Shown piece after piece: positions 15,626 to 25,301 of a stretch of DNA of 64,000 nt. The stretch is taken from positions 7,440,001 through 7,504,000 of the forward strand of contig NZ_CP109007.1 in NCBI RefSeq assembly GCF_036226665.1. The letters are read 5' to 3'. Each line of letters opens with the position of its first letter. Positions within the stretch are counted from its first letter, which is position 1. The notes beneath the pieces were generated by a model, which saw only the letters and a list, made by a program, of their open reading frames with translations, made no database searches and was not told where the DNA came from. This DNA is from Streptomyces sp. NBC_00691 (lineage in GTDB: Bacteria; Actinomycetota; Actinomycetes; Streptomycetales; Streptomycetaceae). The position numbers and the translations under genes were made by a program.

Positions 15626-16803
15626 CCGACGTCGAGGAACTCCTCGCACGCACCCGGAAGTTGCTGGCGGATCACCCGCCCGCCGACACCGACCGCACCG
15701 ACTTCCTGCGTGCCCGCTTCGACGCCGGCCTCGCCTGGGTGCACTACCCCGTCGGCCTCGGCGGACTCGACGCGCCGCGTGCCCTCCAGGCCGTCGTCGA
15801 CGCCGAACTCGCCGCCGCCGGAGCCCCCGACAACGACCCGCGCAAGATCGGCATCGGCCTGGGCATGGCGGCCCCCACCGTCCTCGCCCACGGCACCGAC
15901 GAGGTCAAGGAGCGCTTCCTCCGCCCGCTGTGGGTCGGCGAGGAGGTCTGGTGCCAGCTGTTCAGCGAGCCCGGGGCCGGATCCGACCTCGCCGCGCTCG
16001 CCACCAGGGCCGTCCGGGACGGCGAGGACTGGGTGGTGGACGGGCAGAAGGTGTGGACGTCCAGCGCCCACACGGCCCGCTGGGCCATCCTCATCGCCCG
16101 CACCGACCCGGACGCACCCAAGCACCGGGGCATCACCTACTTCGTCTGCGACATGACCGACCCCGGCGTCGAGGTCCGGCCGCTGCGCCAGATCACCGGC
16201 GAGGCCGAGTTCAACGAGGTCTTCCTCACCGGCGTCCGCATCCCCGACGCCCACCGCCTCGGTGAGGTCGGCGACGGCTGGCGGGTCGCCCAGACCACCC
16301 TCATGAACGAGCGGGTCTCCATCGGCGGAGCCCGTATCCCCCGCGAGGGCGGCATGATCGGGAAGGTCGCCGCGACCTGGCGCGCGCGCCCCGAGCTACG
16401 TACGCACGAGCTGCACCGGCGCCTTCTCGACCACTGGGTCGACGCCGAGGTCGCCCGGCTCGCGGGCGAGCGGCTCCGTCAGCAGCTCGTCGCGGGCCGC
16501 CCCGGCCCCGAGGGCAGCGCCATGAAGCTCGCGTTCGCCCGCCTCAACCAGGCCATCAGCGGCCTGGAGGTCGAACTGCTCGGCGACGAGGGCCTGTTGT
16601 ACGGGGAGTGGGAGATGCGCCGACCCGAACTCGTCGACTTCACCGGCCGCGACGCCGGCTACCGCTATCTGCGGTCCAAGGGCAACTCGATCGAGGGCGG
16701 CACCAGCGAGGTGCTGCTCAACATCGTCGCCGAGCGGGTCCTGGGCCTGCCGCCCGAGCCCCGTAACGACAAGGACGTCGCCTGGAAGGACCTCGCCCGA
16801 TGA
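15622..16803 (+). CDS. Acyl-CoA dehydrogenase, large partner (FadE type)
   Basis: A 393-residue acyl-CoA dehydrogenase with all three domains: an N-terminal helical domain, a beta domain with FSEPGAGSDLAALATRAVR and KVWTSSAHTARW (FAD contact motifs), and a C-terminal helical domain ending in KGNSIEGGTSEVLLNIVAERVLG. It oxidises an acyl-CoA to the 2-enoyl-CoA with electrons passed to ETF. The ATG overlaps the upstream stop (ATGA). It is followed, with another 4-base overlap, by a second smaller dehydrogenase. This pairing is typical of actinobacterial alpha2-beta2 FadE heterotetramers acting on steroid side chains or other bulky acyl-CoAs (inference from architecture). Confidence 0.9.
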   Translation: MTDVEELLARTRKLLADHPPADTDRTDFLRARFDAGLAWVHYPVGLGGLDAPRALQAVVDAELAAAGAPDNDPRKIGIGLGMAAPTVLAHGTDEVKERFLRPLWVGEEVWCQLFSEPGAGSDLAALATRAVRDGEDWVVDGQKVWTSSAHTARWAILIARTDPDAPKHRGITYFVCDMTDPGVEVRPLRQITGEAEFNEVFLTGVRIPDAHRLGEVGDGWRVAQTTLMNERVSIGGARIPREGGMIGKVAATWRARPELRTHELHRRLLDHWVDAEVARLAGERLRQQLVAGRPGPEGSAMKLAFARLNQAISGLEVELLGDEGLLYGEWEMRRPELVDFTGRDAGYRYLRSKGNSIEGGTSEVLLNIVAERVLGLPPEPRNDKDVAWKDLAR

Positions 16804-17906
16804 CGGAATCGTCAGAACCGACGGAACAGCCGCTCGACCTCCTCTACTCCGAGACCGAGGACGACCTGCGGGCCGCCGTCCGCGCCCTGCTCGCCGACCG
16901 GGCCGGCCACCAGACCCTCCTCGGCCGGATCGAGACGGACAGCCCCTACGTCCCCGGTCTGTGGAAGTCCCTCGCGGGCGACATCGGCGTCGCGGGACTC
17001 CTCGTCCCGGAGAACCTCGGCGGCCAGGGCGCGAGCCACCGCGAGGCCGCCGTCGTCCTGGAGGAGCTGGGCCGCGCGGTGACCCCGCTGCCCTACCTCA
17101 CGAGCGCGGTGGTGGCCACCGAGACCCTGCTCGCCCTGGAGGGGGAGAGCGACGCGGCGGCCGGACTGCTCACGGAACTGGCGGGCGGCCGGACGGTCGC
17201 GGCCCTCGCCGTACCGCTGTCGACGGCACCCGACGCCGAGCTCCCGCTCGGGGCGACGGTCGGGGCGGTCGCCGACGCCGGCGCCGCCGACGTCTTCCTC
17301 GTCCTGCGCGCCGACGGTCTGTACGCCGTGCCCGCCGACGAGGCGACTGTCGCGCCGCAGACCCCGCTCGACCTCACGCGGCCCCTGGCCACGGTCACCA
17401 CCGGTGCCGGGAGCGGCGCCCGGCTCGCCGGCCCCGACGCGGCCCGCGCCGCGGTCCGGCGCGGGCTGCTCGCCGGGGCGGGACTCCTCGCCTCGGAGCA
17501 GCTCGGCCTCGCCGAGTGGTGCCTGGAGGAGACCGTCCGGTACACCCGGGAGCGGCACCAGTTCAACCGGCCGGTCGGCTCCTTCCAGGCCCTCAAGCAC
17601 CGCATGGCCCAGCTCTGGCTGGACCTGGTCGGGGCCCGGGCGGCGGCCCGCGCCGCCGCCGACGCGCTCGCCACCGGCAGCGCCGACGCCCCGCTGATCG
17701 CGGCCGTCGCGCAGGCGTACTGCTCCAGGGTCGCCGTCCGGGCGGCCGAGGAGTGCGTACAGCTGCACGGCGGGATCGGGATGACCTGGGAGCACCCGGC
17801 GCACCTGGCGCTCAAGCGGGCCAAGGCGGACCAGATCGCGCTCGGCTCCACGGGCCGGCACCAGGACGCGATCGCCGCCCTGGTCGGCCTGGCGCCGCCC
17901 GGCTAG
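16800..17906 (+). CDS. Acyl-CoA dehydrogenase, second subunit
   Basis: A 368-residue acyl-CoA dehydrogenase family protein. The N-terminal helical domain (DLRAAVRALLADRAG, GLLVPENLGGQGASHREAA) and the C-terminal domain (RYTRERHQFNRPVGSFQALKHRMA, ECVQLHGGIGMTWEHPAHL) are well conserved. The middle beta domain is short and lacks the clear FAD-contact motifs of its partner. In heteromeric actinobacterial FadE complexes one subunit keeps the FAD contacts and the other the catalytic base, which this divergence suggests. It overlaps the preceding gene by 4 bases and is the last gene of the operon; two hairpins follow. Confidence 0.88.
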   Translation: MTESSEPTEQPLDLLYSETEDDLRAAVRALLADRAGHQTLLGRIETDSPYVPGLWKSLAGDIGVAGLLVPENLGGQGASHREAAVVLEELGRAVTPLPYLTSAVVATETLLALEGESDAAAGLLTELAGGRTVAALAVPLSTAPDAELPLGATVGAVADAGAADVFLVLRADGLYAVPADEATVAPQTPLDLTRPLATVTTGAGSGARLAGPDAARAAVRRGLLAGAGLLASEQLGLAEWCLEETVRYTRERHQFNRPVGSFQALKHRMAQLWLDLVGARAAARAAADALATGSADAPLIAAVAQAYCSRVAVRAAEECVQLHGGIGMTWEHPAHLALKRAKADQIALGSTGRHQDAIAALVGLAPPG

Positions 17907-17934
17907 CCGGTCGGTGCACCCGGTCGGTCGGCAC

Positions 17935-17979
17935 GGCTCCGCCCCTTCCGGCGGAGCCGGTGGCCCCTGGTAAGGGGCC
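17935..17979. terminator. Tandem hairpins after the acyl-CoA dehydrogenase operon
   Basis: GGCTCCGCC (17935-17943) pairs with GGCGGAGCC (17950-17958) across a 6-base loop, followed by GGCCCC (17962-17967) and GGGGCC (17974-17979). There is no U tract, as is usual in high-GC actinobacteria. Confidence 0.65.
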
Positions 17980-18011
17980 GCCGAGTCCGCACCCCTTTAC
18001 ATACTGTTTAA

Positions 18012-18028
18012 TTGCGAGCTGTTCGCAA
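18012..18028. promoter_or_regulatory. Nur-box-like operator of the nik operon
   Basis: TTGCGA-N5-TCGCAA, a perfect inverted repeat, lies 34 bases before the nikA start in a locally AT-rich promoter stretch. It matches the reported Nur box form (TTGCAA-N5-TTGCAA type) to which the Fur-family nickel repressor of Streptomyces coelicolor binds in front of its nikABCDE operon. Nickel-dependent repression of this operon is therefore expected. Confidence 0.7.
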
Positions 18029-18061
18029 CAACAGTTGATCTCCAAAAGGGGTGTGGACACG

Positions 18062-19690
18062 ATGACCGCCCGATTCCTCCGCGGCACGGCCGCCGCGACG
18101 CTCGCGGGGGCCACGGCCCTCACCGCGGCGGCCTGCACGAACCCTGGCTCGCCCGCCGGGGCCTCCGGCGGACCCAGGGATTCCGCGGTCGTCGGCATCG
18201 CCTACGAGCCCGAGACGCTCAGCCCCCTCCTCGGCTACGGCAAGGATGGCAACTCCAAGATCTTCGACGGGCTCCTCGCCTTCGACGCCGACATGAAGCT
18301 GAAGCCGGCGCTCGCCACCGGGCTGCCGCAGATCGCCGACGGCGGGCTCACCTACACGTACACCCTCCGCGACGGGGTCACGTTCAGCGACGGCGCACCC
18401 TTCACGGCCGACGACGTCGTCTTCACCTACCGGACGATCCTCGACCCGAAGACGAACAACGCCTCGCGCACCGAACTCGACGCCCTCAAGAGCGTCGAGG
18501 CGGTCGGCGACGACACCGTCGTCTTCCACCTCAAGTACGCCTACGCGCCCTTCGCCGAGCGCACCGTCCACGCCATCGCCCCCGAGCACGTCGCGGCGAG
18601 GCAGGACGTCAACACCGGCGCCTTCACCAGCAAGCCGATAGGCACCGGCCCGTACATCCTCACCGGCTGGTCCAAGGGCGAGAAGCTCAGCTTCAAGGCC
18701 AACCCGAGCTACTGGAACGGCGCACCCGCGGTGAAGAGGTTCACCATGGCGATCATCAAGGACGACGACGTCCGCGCCACCCGGCTCCGCGCCGGCGACC
18801 TCGACGGCGCCGTCCTGCCGCCCAATCTCGCCGCCGGATTCAAGGGCGACACCACGAAGAAGACCTGGACGGCGACGACGTACGACTACCGCACCGTCAC
18901 CCTCCCCACCCACCACCGGGTCACCGGCGACACCGCCGTCCGCCGCGCCCTCGACATCGCCGTCGACCGGCAGACCATGGTCGACAAGATCCTCGAAGGG
19001 GCCGGAAAGCCCGCCTACGGGCCCGTGCCCACCGACAGCCCCTGGTTCGCGAAGGGCACCGAGCGCCGCCACGACCTCGCCGGCGCGCAGAAGATCCTCG
19101 ACGAGGCGGGCTGGAAGCCCGGCCCCGACGGCGTCCGCGTCAAGAACGGCGTCCGCGCCTCCTTCCCGCTCTGGTACCTCTCCGGCGACAAGCTCCGCCA
19201 GGACCACGCCCTCGCGTACGTCTCCGACGCCAAGAAGGCCGGCATCGACATCACCGCCCAGGGCGGCACCTGGGAGGTCATCGAGCCCCGGATGAAGACC
19301 GACGCCGTCCTCGCGGGCGGCGGCGCGCCCGGCGACCCCGACTTCGACCAGTACCTGCTGCTCAAGTCGAGCCTCGCCGGCGACGGCTTCAACAACATGG
19401 CCTGGTACGACAACAAGACCGTCGACCGCGCCCTCGACGAGGGCCGCCGCACGGACGACCTCCCCAAGCGCCGTGCCGCGTACGACACCGTCCAGCGCGA
19501 ACTGGTGAAGAACCCCGGCTACACCTTCCTCACCCACATCGACCACCTCTACGTCGTCGACGACGCCTGGGACGGGCCGAGCACCCAGACCGAGCCGCAC
19601 GACCACGGCCTCGCCTCCGGCCCCTGGTGGAACGTCGAGAGCTGGAAGCCGAAGGGCGCGACCGAGACCGCCGGAGCGACGAAGAAGTGA
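18062..19690 (+). CDS. nikA: ABC transporter substrate-binding lipoprotein, nickel/peptide family (NikA-like)
   Basis: A 542-residue family 5 solute-binding protein. The N-terminus is a lipoprotein-type signal ending at Cys25 (TAAAC, a slightly off-consensus lipobox). The body has the hallmark PLLGYGKDGNSKIFDGLL entry, FTADDVVFTYRTILDP and IGTGPYILTGW segments of the DppA/NikA/OppA fold. The ATG at 18062 follows AAAAGGGG and fits the signal peptide; the frame extends far upstream only as a shadow. It heads a tightly packed five-gene importer operon. The Nur-like box at its promoter favours nickel (or a nickel-chelator complex) over peptides as cargo. Confidence 0.85.
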   Translation: MTARFLRGTAAATLAGATALTAAACTNPGSPAGASGGPRDSAVVGIAYEPETLSPLLGYGKDGNSKIFDGLLAFDADMKLKPALATGLPQIADGGLTYTYTLRDGVTFSDGAPFTADDVVFTYRTILDPKTNNASRTELDALKSVEAVGDDTVVFHLKYAYAPFAERTVHAIAPEHVAARQDVNTGAFTSKPIGTGPYILTGWSKGEKLSFKANPSYWNGAPAVKRFTMAIIKDDDVRATRLRAGDLDGAVLPPNLAAGFKGDTTKKTWTATTYDYRTVTLPTHHRVTGDTAVRRALDIAVDRQTMVDKILEGAGKPAYGPVPTDSPWFAKGTERRHDLAGAQKILDEAGWKPGPDGVRVKNGVRASFPLWYLSGDKLRQDHALAYVSDAKKAGIDITAQGGTWEVIEPRMKTDAVLAGGGAPGDPDFDQYLLLKSSLAGDGFNNMAWYDNKTVDRALDEGRRTDDLPKRRAAYDTVQRELVKNPGYTFLTHIDHLYVVDDAWDGPSTQTEPHDHGLASGPWWNVESWKPKGATETAGATKK

Positions 19691-20679
19691 AGCGCCGCCT
19701 CCCCTGGGGGCCCATGGCGCGGATGACGGGACGGCGCGCCCTGGCCGCCGTCCCCGTCCTCCTCGCCGTCACCTTCGCGGTGTTCGCCGTCGCCGAGGCC
19801 TCCCCGTTCGACCCCGTCAAGGCCTACGCCGGCACCGCCGGGCTCACCGCCTCGCAGGAGAACCTCGACCAGCTCCGCGCCAACCTCGGCGTCGACCGGC
19901 CCCTCGTCACCCGCTGGTGGGAGTGGCTCACCTCGGCCCTCACCGGAGACCTCGGCGACTCCGCCGTCCTGCGCAGGCCCGTGGCCGAGGTCATCGGCGA
20001 ACGCCTCGGCTGGTCCGTCCTCCTCGCCGTCACCGCGTTCCTCGTGGCCATCGCCCTCGGCACCCTCCTCGGCGTCCTCGCCGGCCGCCGCCGCGGCGGC
20101 CTCGTCGACCGGGCCGTCAGCTCCGTCGCGTACACCCTCGAAGCCGCGCCGGCCTTCTGGCTCGGCCTCCTCGCCATCTGGTTCTTCGCCCTGAAGCTCG
20201 GCGCGCTGCCCGCCGGCGGACTCACCGACACCGCGAGCGACACCGTCACCGCCGACCAGGTCGCCCGCCACCTGGTGCTGCCCGCGCTCGTCCTCGGCGT
20301 CTCCCAGCTGCCCTGGTTCTTCCTGTACGTCCGCCAGGGCGTCGGCGACGCCCTCGACGAGGACCCCGTACGCGGCGCCCGCGCCCGCGGCCTGCGCGAA
20401 CGCACCGTCCTCACCGGCCACGCCCTGCGCTCCGGAATGCTGCCCATGCTCACCCTCATCGGCTCCCGCGTGCCCGAACTCATCACCGGCGCCCTGCTCG
20501 TGGAGACCGTCTTCAGCTGGCCCGGCATCGCCGCCGCCACCGTCCAGGCCGCCACCTCCGTGGACTTCCCGCTGCTCGCCGCGCTCACGGTCCTCGCCAC
20601 CGCCGCCGTCCTCCTCGGGAACCTCCTCTCCGACCTCCTGTACGGACTCGCCGACCCGAGGGTGGGCTTCGATGGCTGA
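19687..20679 (+). CDS. nikB: Nickel/peptide-type ABC transporter permease (NikB-like)
   Basis: A 330-residue membrane permease of the DppB/NikB type. There is one N-terminal helix (ALAAVPVLLAVTFAVFAVAEA), an extracytoplasmic loop holding a remnant of the family DxLGLDxP motif (LRANLGVDRPL), then five helices, with the EAA loop at VRGARARGLRERTVLTGHALR. It forms half of the import channel with the next gene. The GTG at 19687 overlaps the nikA stop by 4 bases and starts at KRRLPWG; a later ATG at 19714 would drop only nine residues. It is second in the nik operon. Confidence 0.85.
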   Translation: MKRRLPWGPMARMTGRRALAAVPVLLAVTFAVFAVAEASPFDPVKAYAGTAGLTASQENLDQLRANLGVDRPLVTRWWEWLTSALTGDLGDSAVLRRPVAEVIGERLGWSVLLAVTAFLVAIALGTLLGVLAGRRRGGLVDRAVSSVAYTLEAAPAFWLGLLAIWFFALKLGALPAGGLTDTASDTVTADQVARHLVLPALVLGVSQLPWFFLYVRQGVGDALDEDPVRGARARGLRERTVLTGHALRSGMLPMLTLIGSRVPELITGALLVETVFSWPGIAAATVQAATSVDFPLLAALTVLATAAVLLGNLLSDLLYGLADPRVGFDG

Positions 20680-21508
20680 CCCGCGCACCCACCGCCTGCG
20701 GCTCTGGAGCTCCGCCCTCGTCGTCGGCGCCGTCGTCCTCGCCGTCCTGCTCGTGCCCCCGCTCGTCCAGCTCGACGAACAGGCCGTCGACCTCTCGCGG
20801 AAGCTCCTCCCGCCCTCCTGGGACCACCCCTTCGGCACCGACGACCTCGGCCGCGACCTGTTCCTGCGCTGCGTCTACGGCCTGCGGATCTCGCTGCTCG
20901 TCGGACTGGTCGCCGCCCTCGTGGCCACCGTCGTCGGCACCGCGGTCGGCGCGGCCGCCGGCGCGCTCGGAGGCTGGACCGACCGCACCCTCATGCGGCT
21001 CGTCGACGCCTTCTCCTCCGTGCCGCACCTGCTGCTCGGCATCTTCGTGGTCGCCCTCTTCCGCCCCGGCGTCTGGCCGGTGATCGCCTCCGTGGCCGTC
21101 ACCCACTGGCTCTCCACCGCCCGGATCGTGCGTTCCGAGGTCCTCTCCCTGCGCACCCGGCCCTTCGTCGAAGCCGCGATCTCGGGCGGTGCGACCCGGT
21201 GGCGCGTCGCCGTCCGCCACCTGCTCCCCGCGGTCCTGCCGCAGGCGGGCCTCGCGGCCGTCCTGATGGTCCCGCACGCCATGTGGCACGAGTCCGCGCT
21301 CTCCTTCCTCGGCCTCGGCCTCCCGAGCCACCAGGCGAGCCTCGGCAACCTCGTCCAGAACGCCCGCTCCTCGCTCCTCGCCGGACACGGCTGGCCCACC
21401 GTCTTCCCCGGGCTGCTGCTCATCGTGCCGACCCTCGCCCTCGCCGGCCTGGCAGGCGTCTGGCGCGACCGGCTCAACCCGCGCCGCCGATCGGAGCTGA
21501 TGCTGTGA
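20672..21508 (+). CDS. nikC: Nickel/peptide-type ABC transporter permease (NikC-like)
   Basis: A 278-residue permease of the DppC/NikC type. An N-terminal helix is followed by the family HPFGTDDLGRDLFLR motif (about residues 48-62) and five further helices. The cytoplasmic EAA loop is around FVEAAISGGATRWRVAVRHLLP, and the C-terminal LSFLGLGLPSHQASLGNLV segment is characteristic. The ATG overlaps the nikB end by 8 bases. It is third in the operon and pairs with NikB to form the pore. Confidence 0.87.
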   Translation: MADPRTHRLRLWSSALVVGAVVLAVLLVPPLVQLDEQAVDLSRKLLPPSWDHPFGTDDLGRDLFLRCVYGLRISLLVGLVAALVATVVGTAVGAAAGALGGWTDRTLMRLVDAFSSVPHLLLGIFVVALFRPGVWPVIASVAVTHWLSTARIVRSEVLSLRTRPFVEAAISGGATRWRVAVRHLLPAVLPQAGLAAVLMVPHAMWHESALSFLGLGLPSHQASLGNLVQNARSSLLAGHGWPTVFPGLLLIVPTLALAGLAGVWRDRLNPRRRSELML

Positions 21509-22510
21509 CCGCCGAGAACGTGCTCCGCGCCCTGGAAGCCGTCTCCGCCGAGCGCGCGGAGGACGCCGTCCTCAGCGTCCGCGACCTGAGCGTCCGGTTC
21601 AGGATGCGCGGCGGCCGGACCGTCGAGGCCGTCGGCGACGCCGGCTTCGACCTCGCGGCGGGGGAGTGCCTCGCCCTCGTCGGCGAGAGCGGCTGTGGCA
21701 AGTCCGTGCTGGCCTCCGCTCTCCTCGGCCTGCTCCCCGCCAACGCCGAGACGTCCGGCGCGGCACTGCTGGCGGGCCCTGGGGGCGCCGTCGCGACCGA
21801 CCTGCTCGCGGCGGACGAGAAGACCTTCGCCCGCACGGTACGGGGCCGCCGCGTCGGGCTCGTACCGCAGAGCCCCGCCGCCCACCTCACCCCCGTCCGC
21901 ACCGTACGGTCCCAGCTGGAGGAGACCGTCCGCGCGCTCACCGGCACCTCCCGCCGGGGCCGCCGCAAGGCCGCCGAGGACGCCGCCGAGCGGGCCGCCT
22001 TCCCCGCCGGGCACCTCGACCGGTACCCGCACGAGCTGTCCGGCGGACTCGCCCAGCGCGCCGCCACCGCCCTCGCCCTCATCGGCGACGCACGGCTGCT
22101 GCTCGCCGACGAGCCGACCACCGGTCTCGACCGCGACCTCGTCGACCGCACCGTCGACGAACTGCGCCGCCACGCCGACGACGGCCGCGCCCTGCTCCTC
22201 ATCACCCACGACCTGGCGGCCGCGGCACGGATCGCCGACCGGGTCGCCGTGATGTACGCGGGCCGCATCGTCGAAATCGCCCCCGCCCACCGGTTCTTCG
22301 GCCCGACCGGACCCCGCCACCCCTACGCCCGTGGACTGCTCGACGCGCTGCCCGACCGGGCGTTCACCCCGATCCCCGGCATGCCGCCGGAGCTCTCCGC
22401 CCTGCCGGAGGGCTGCGCCTTCGCCCCGCGCTGCCCGCTGGCCACCGAACTCTGCACCACCCGGCCGGAGTTCACGGCCCACCTGGCCTGTCACCACCCG
22501 GAGCAGCCCC

Positions 22511-22518
<8 letters not shown>
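21505..22518 (+). CDS. nikD: Nickel/peptide-type ABC transporter ATPase (NikD/DppD-like)
   Basis: A 337-residue ATP-binding subunit. Walker A is GESGCGKS at residues 60-67, the ABC signature is LSGGLAQR, Walker B is LLLADEPTTGLD and the H-loop is ITHDLAAAA. The C-terminus carries the oligopeptide-transporter extension with cysteines (GCAFAPRCPLATELC) found in DppD/OppD-type ATPases, where it can bind an iron-sulfur cluster. The GTG at 21505 overlaps the nikC stop by 4 bases. It forms a heterodimer with the following ATPase to power import. Confidence 0.88.
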
Positions 22519-23224
<706 letters not shown>

Positions 23225-23343
23225 TCCCGGCCGAATCTCACCCGTATGGCCGCCCCGCCGTTCGCCCGGACGGGCCGCGCACTCCGTCACACTGTCCGCC
23301 GAACGCCGCAATTCCGGTGCGGCGACGGAGGGACGTGAACGCG

Positions 23344-23538
23344 ATGGCCGTTTCCATTTCTGTCGTGGTGCTGCTGCTGGTGCTGGCCGTGATCTTCCTG
23401 CGCAACGGCGGACTCAAGGTCACCCATGCGCTCGTCTGCGCACTGCTGGGCTTCTTCCTCGCCGGCACCAGCATGGCGCCCACCATCCACAACGGGGTCG
23501 CCGCCACTGCCAACGTGGTCTCCAGCCTCAAGCCGTGA
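23344..23538 (+). CDS. Small two-helix membrane protein, conserved type in Streptomyces
   Basis: A 64-residue protein with two hydrophobic segments: SISVVVLLLVLAVIFLRNGG at about residues 4-23 and HALVCALLGFFLAGTSMAP at about 28-46. I recognise the general pattern (short actinomycete membrane protein with GLKxTHALVCALLGFFLAGT) but no function is known. The ATG at 23344 is preceded by GGAGGG (23327-23332). It is transcribed alone, 120 bases after the nik operon and 118 bases before the next gene; a link with nickel import is not supported. Confidence 0.75.
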   Translation: MAVSISVVVLLLVLAVIFLRNGGLKVTHALVCALLGFFLAGTSMAPTIHNGVAATANVVSSLKP

Positions 23539-23655
23539 TCATTGCTCGATCATGAACTGCCTGTGAAACACAGGGCCGTTGCATGTACATCTCATGGACT
23601 CGGGCCTAGCGTCGGCCGCCTGCGCGACAGAGTGTCAGCAACCCGAGGAGCAGCA

Positions 23656-25242
23656 TTGGCCACGCACCCGCCCCGAAGACGAGCCCGCGCGCTCACGCTG
23701 ATCGCGCTCGCCGCCGCCGTCCTGGTGGGGTCCGCCCCCGTCGCGCAGGCCCAGGAGATCCCCCTCGGGATCGGCCACCGCCTCGTGGAGCACTACGAGG
23801 GCGCCCCCGCCACCGCGCGGCCCGTGCCGGGCAAGGGCACCGCGCAGCACCCGTACCTCGCCCCCAACGGGCGCAGCGGCATGCACGCCGACGGCGCGGG
23901 CAGCGGCACCCACCCGTACCCGGGGCCGCTGGGCCGCGCACCGCGCGTGGACAGCGAGAAGATCGCCCCCGTCGGCGGCGAGTGCGCCACCGTCACCTTC
24001 GACTCCGGCGGCCGGCTCGTCACCGTCTGCGGCACCTTCAACGGCTTCCTGCTGAAACTGCTCGACCCGGGCACCCTGGACACCCTCGCCGAGTACAAGC
24101 TGCCGCAGCGCTCCTCCACCGTCGAGGCCATCACCCGCCTCGACTTCGAGAAGATCTTCAAGGACACCTCCGGCGGCGCGTACTTCTACCTCGACGACCG
24201 GGACCGCGTCGTCCTCGCCGATTCCCGGCAGCACATCCAGCGCATCTCGCACCGGCAGAAGACCGACGGGACATGGGAGTTCGTCGTCGAGAACGACTGG
24301 GACCTCACGTCCCTCGTCCCGCACGACTGCGTCACCTGGACCAACCTCTTCCCCAGCGGCGTCTGCGACCCCGTCACCTCCGTCATGCCGGACTGGGACG
24401 GCCGCATCTGGTGGGTCACCCGCCTCGGACGCGTCGGCACCGTCGACCCGGCGACGGGCGCGCTGCGCGCGATCCGCCTCGGGGGCGAGGAGATCCAGAA
24501 CTCCTTCTCCGTCGCCGAGGACGGCGTCTCCCTCGTCACCGACCATGCCCTGTACAGCTTCGGGGCAGACGCGGACGGCGTCCCGCGGGTGCGCTGGCGC
24601 GAGACGTACGACCGGGGGACCGGCACCAAGCCCGGTTCGGTGAACCAGGGTTCGGGCACCACCCCCGACCTCTTCGGCCTCCACGACGAGTACGTCGCCA
24701 TCACCGACAACGCCGACGACCGGATGAACGTGCTGGTCTACCGGCGCGGCGCGGGCGTCTCCGCCGCCGAGCGCCTCGTCTGCAAGGTGCCGGTCTTCGG
24801 CTCCGGGGCGTCCACCACCGACAACTCCCTGATCAGCTGGGGCAACAGCCTCGTCGTCGAGAACAACTACGGCTACGAGAACCCGAGTACGCTCCTCCTC
24901 GGCCGGAGTGTCGTCGGCGGCGCGACCCGGATCGACGTCCGCGCCGACGGCAGCGGCTGCGACACCGTCTGGGAGAGCGACGTCCGCTCGCCCTCGACCG
25001 TGCCGAAGCTGTCCACCGCCAACGGACTGCTCTACTTCTACGAGAAGCGCCCCCACTCCTTGGGCATCGACGCCTGGTACCTCACGGCCGTCGACTTCCG
25101 CACCGGCGACCGGGTCTTCAGCCGCTTCACCGGCACCGGCCTCGCCTACGACAACAACTGGGCCCCGATCACCCTCGGACCCGACGGCACCGCGTACGTC
25201 GGTGTCTTCAACGGCATCGTCGCGGTCCGCGACAGCGCCTGA
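23656..25242 (+). CDS. Secreted beta-propeller-like protein of unknown function (TTG start)
   Basis: A 528-residue exported protein. The TTG at 23656 with GAGGAG at 23645-23650 is chosen because it places a classical signal peptide at the N-terminus (RRRARALTLIALAAAVLVG, then PVAQAQ cleavage); the ATG at 23542 would put 38 unrelated residues ahead of it. The mature part has repeated strand patterns (GRIWWVTRLGRVGTVDPATG, VSLVTDHALYSFGADADG, LGPDGTAYVGVFNGIVAV) suggesting a WD40/PQQ-like propeller. No PQQ or metal motif is evident and I do not recognise the family. Several cysteines suggest extracytoplasmic disulfides. A strong hairpin terminates it. Confidence 0.75.
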   Translation: MATHPPRRRARALTLIALAAAVLVGSAPVAQAQEIPLGIGHRLVEHYEGAPATARPVPGKGTAQHPYLAPNGRSGMHADGAGSGTHPYPGPLGRAPRVDSEKIAPVGGECATVTFDSGGRLVTVCGTFNGFLLKLLDPGTLDTLAEYKLPQRSSTVEAITRLDFEKIFKDTSGGAYFYLDDRDRVVLADSRQHIQRISHRQKTDGTWEFVVENDWDLTSLVPHDCVTWTNLFPSGVCDPVTSVMPDWDGRIWWVTRLGRVGTVDPATGALRAIRLGGEEIQNSFSVAEDGVSLVTDHALYSFGADADGVPRVRWRETYDRGTGTKPGSVNQGSGTTPDLFGLHDEYVAITDNADDRMNVLVYRRGAGVSAAERLVCKVPVFGSGASTTDNSLISWGNSLVVENNYGYENPSTLLLGRSVVGGATRIDVRADGSGCDTVWESDVRSPSTVPKLSTANGLLYFYEKRPHSLGIDAWYLTAVDFRTGDRVFSRFTGTGLAYDNNWAPITLGPDGTAYVGVFNGIVAVRDSA

Positions 25243-25249
25243 CCCGCGC

Positions 25250-25285
25250 GGAGCCGCCCCGGGACCGAGGTCCCGGGGCGGCTCC
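25250..25285. terminator. Perfect hairpin between convergent genes
   Basis: GGAGCCGCCCCGGGACC (25250-25266) is followed after two bases by its exact complement (25269-25285). It sits between the propeller gene and the convergent VOC gene and can act as a bidirectional terminator. Confidence 0.85.
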
Positions 25286-25301
25286 GTTCCTCCCGTACCG
25301 C

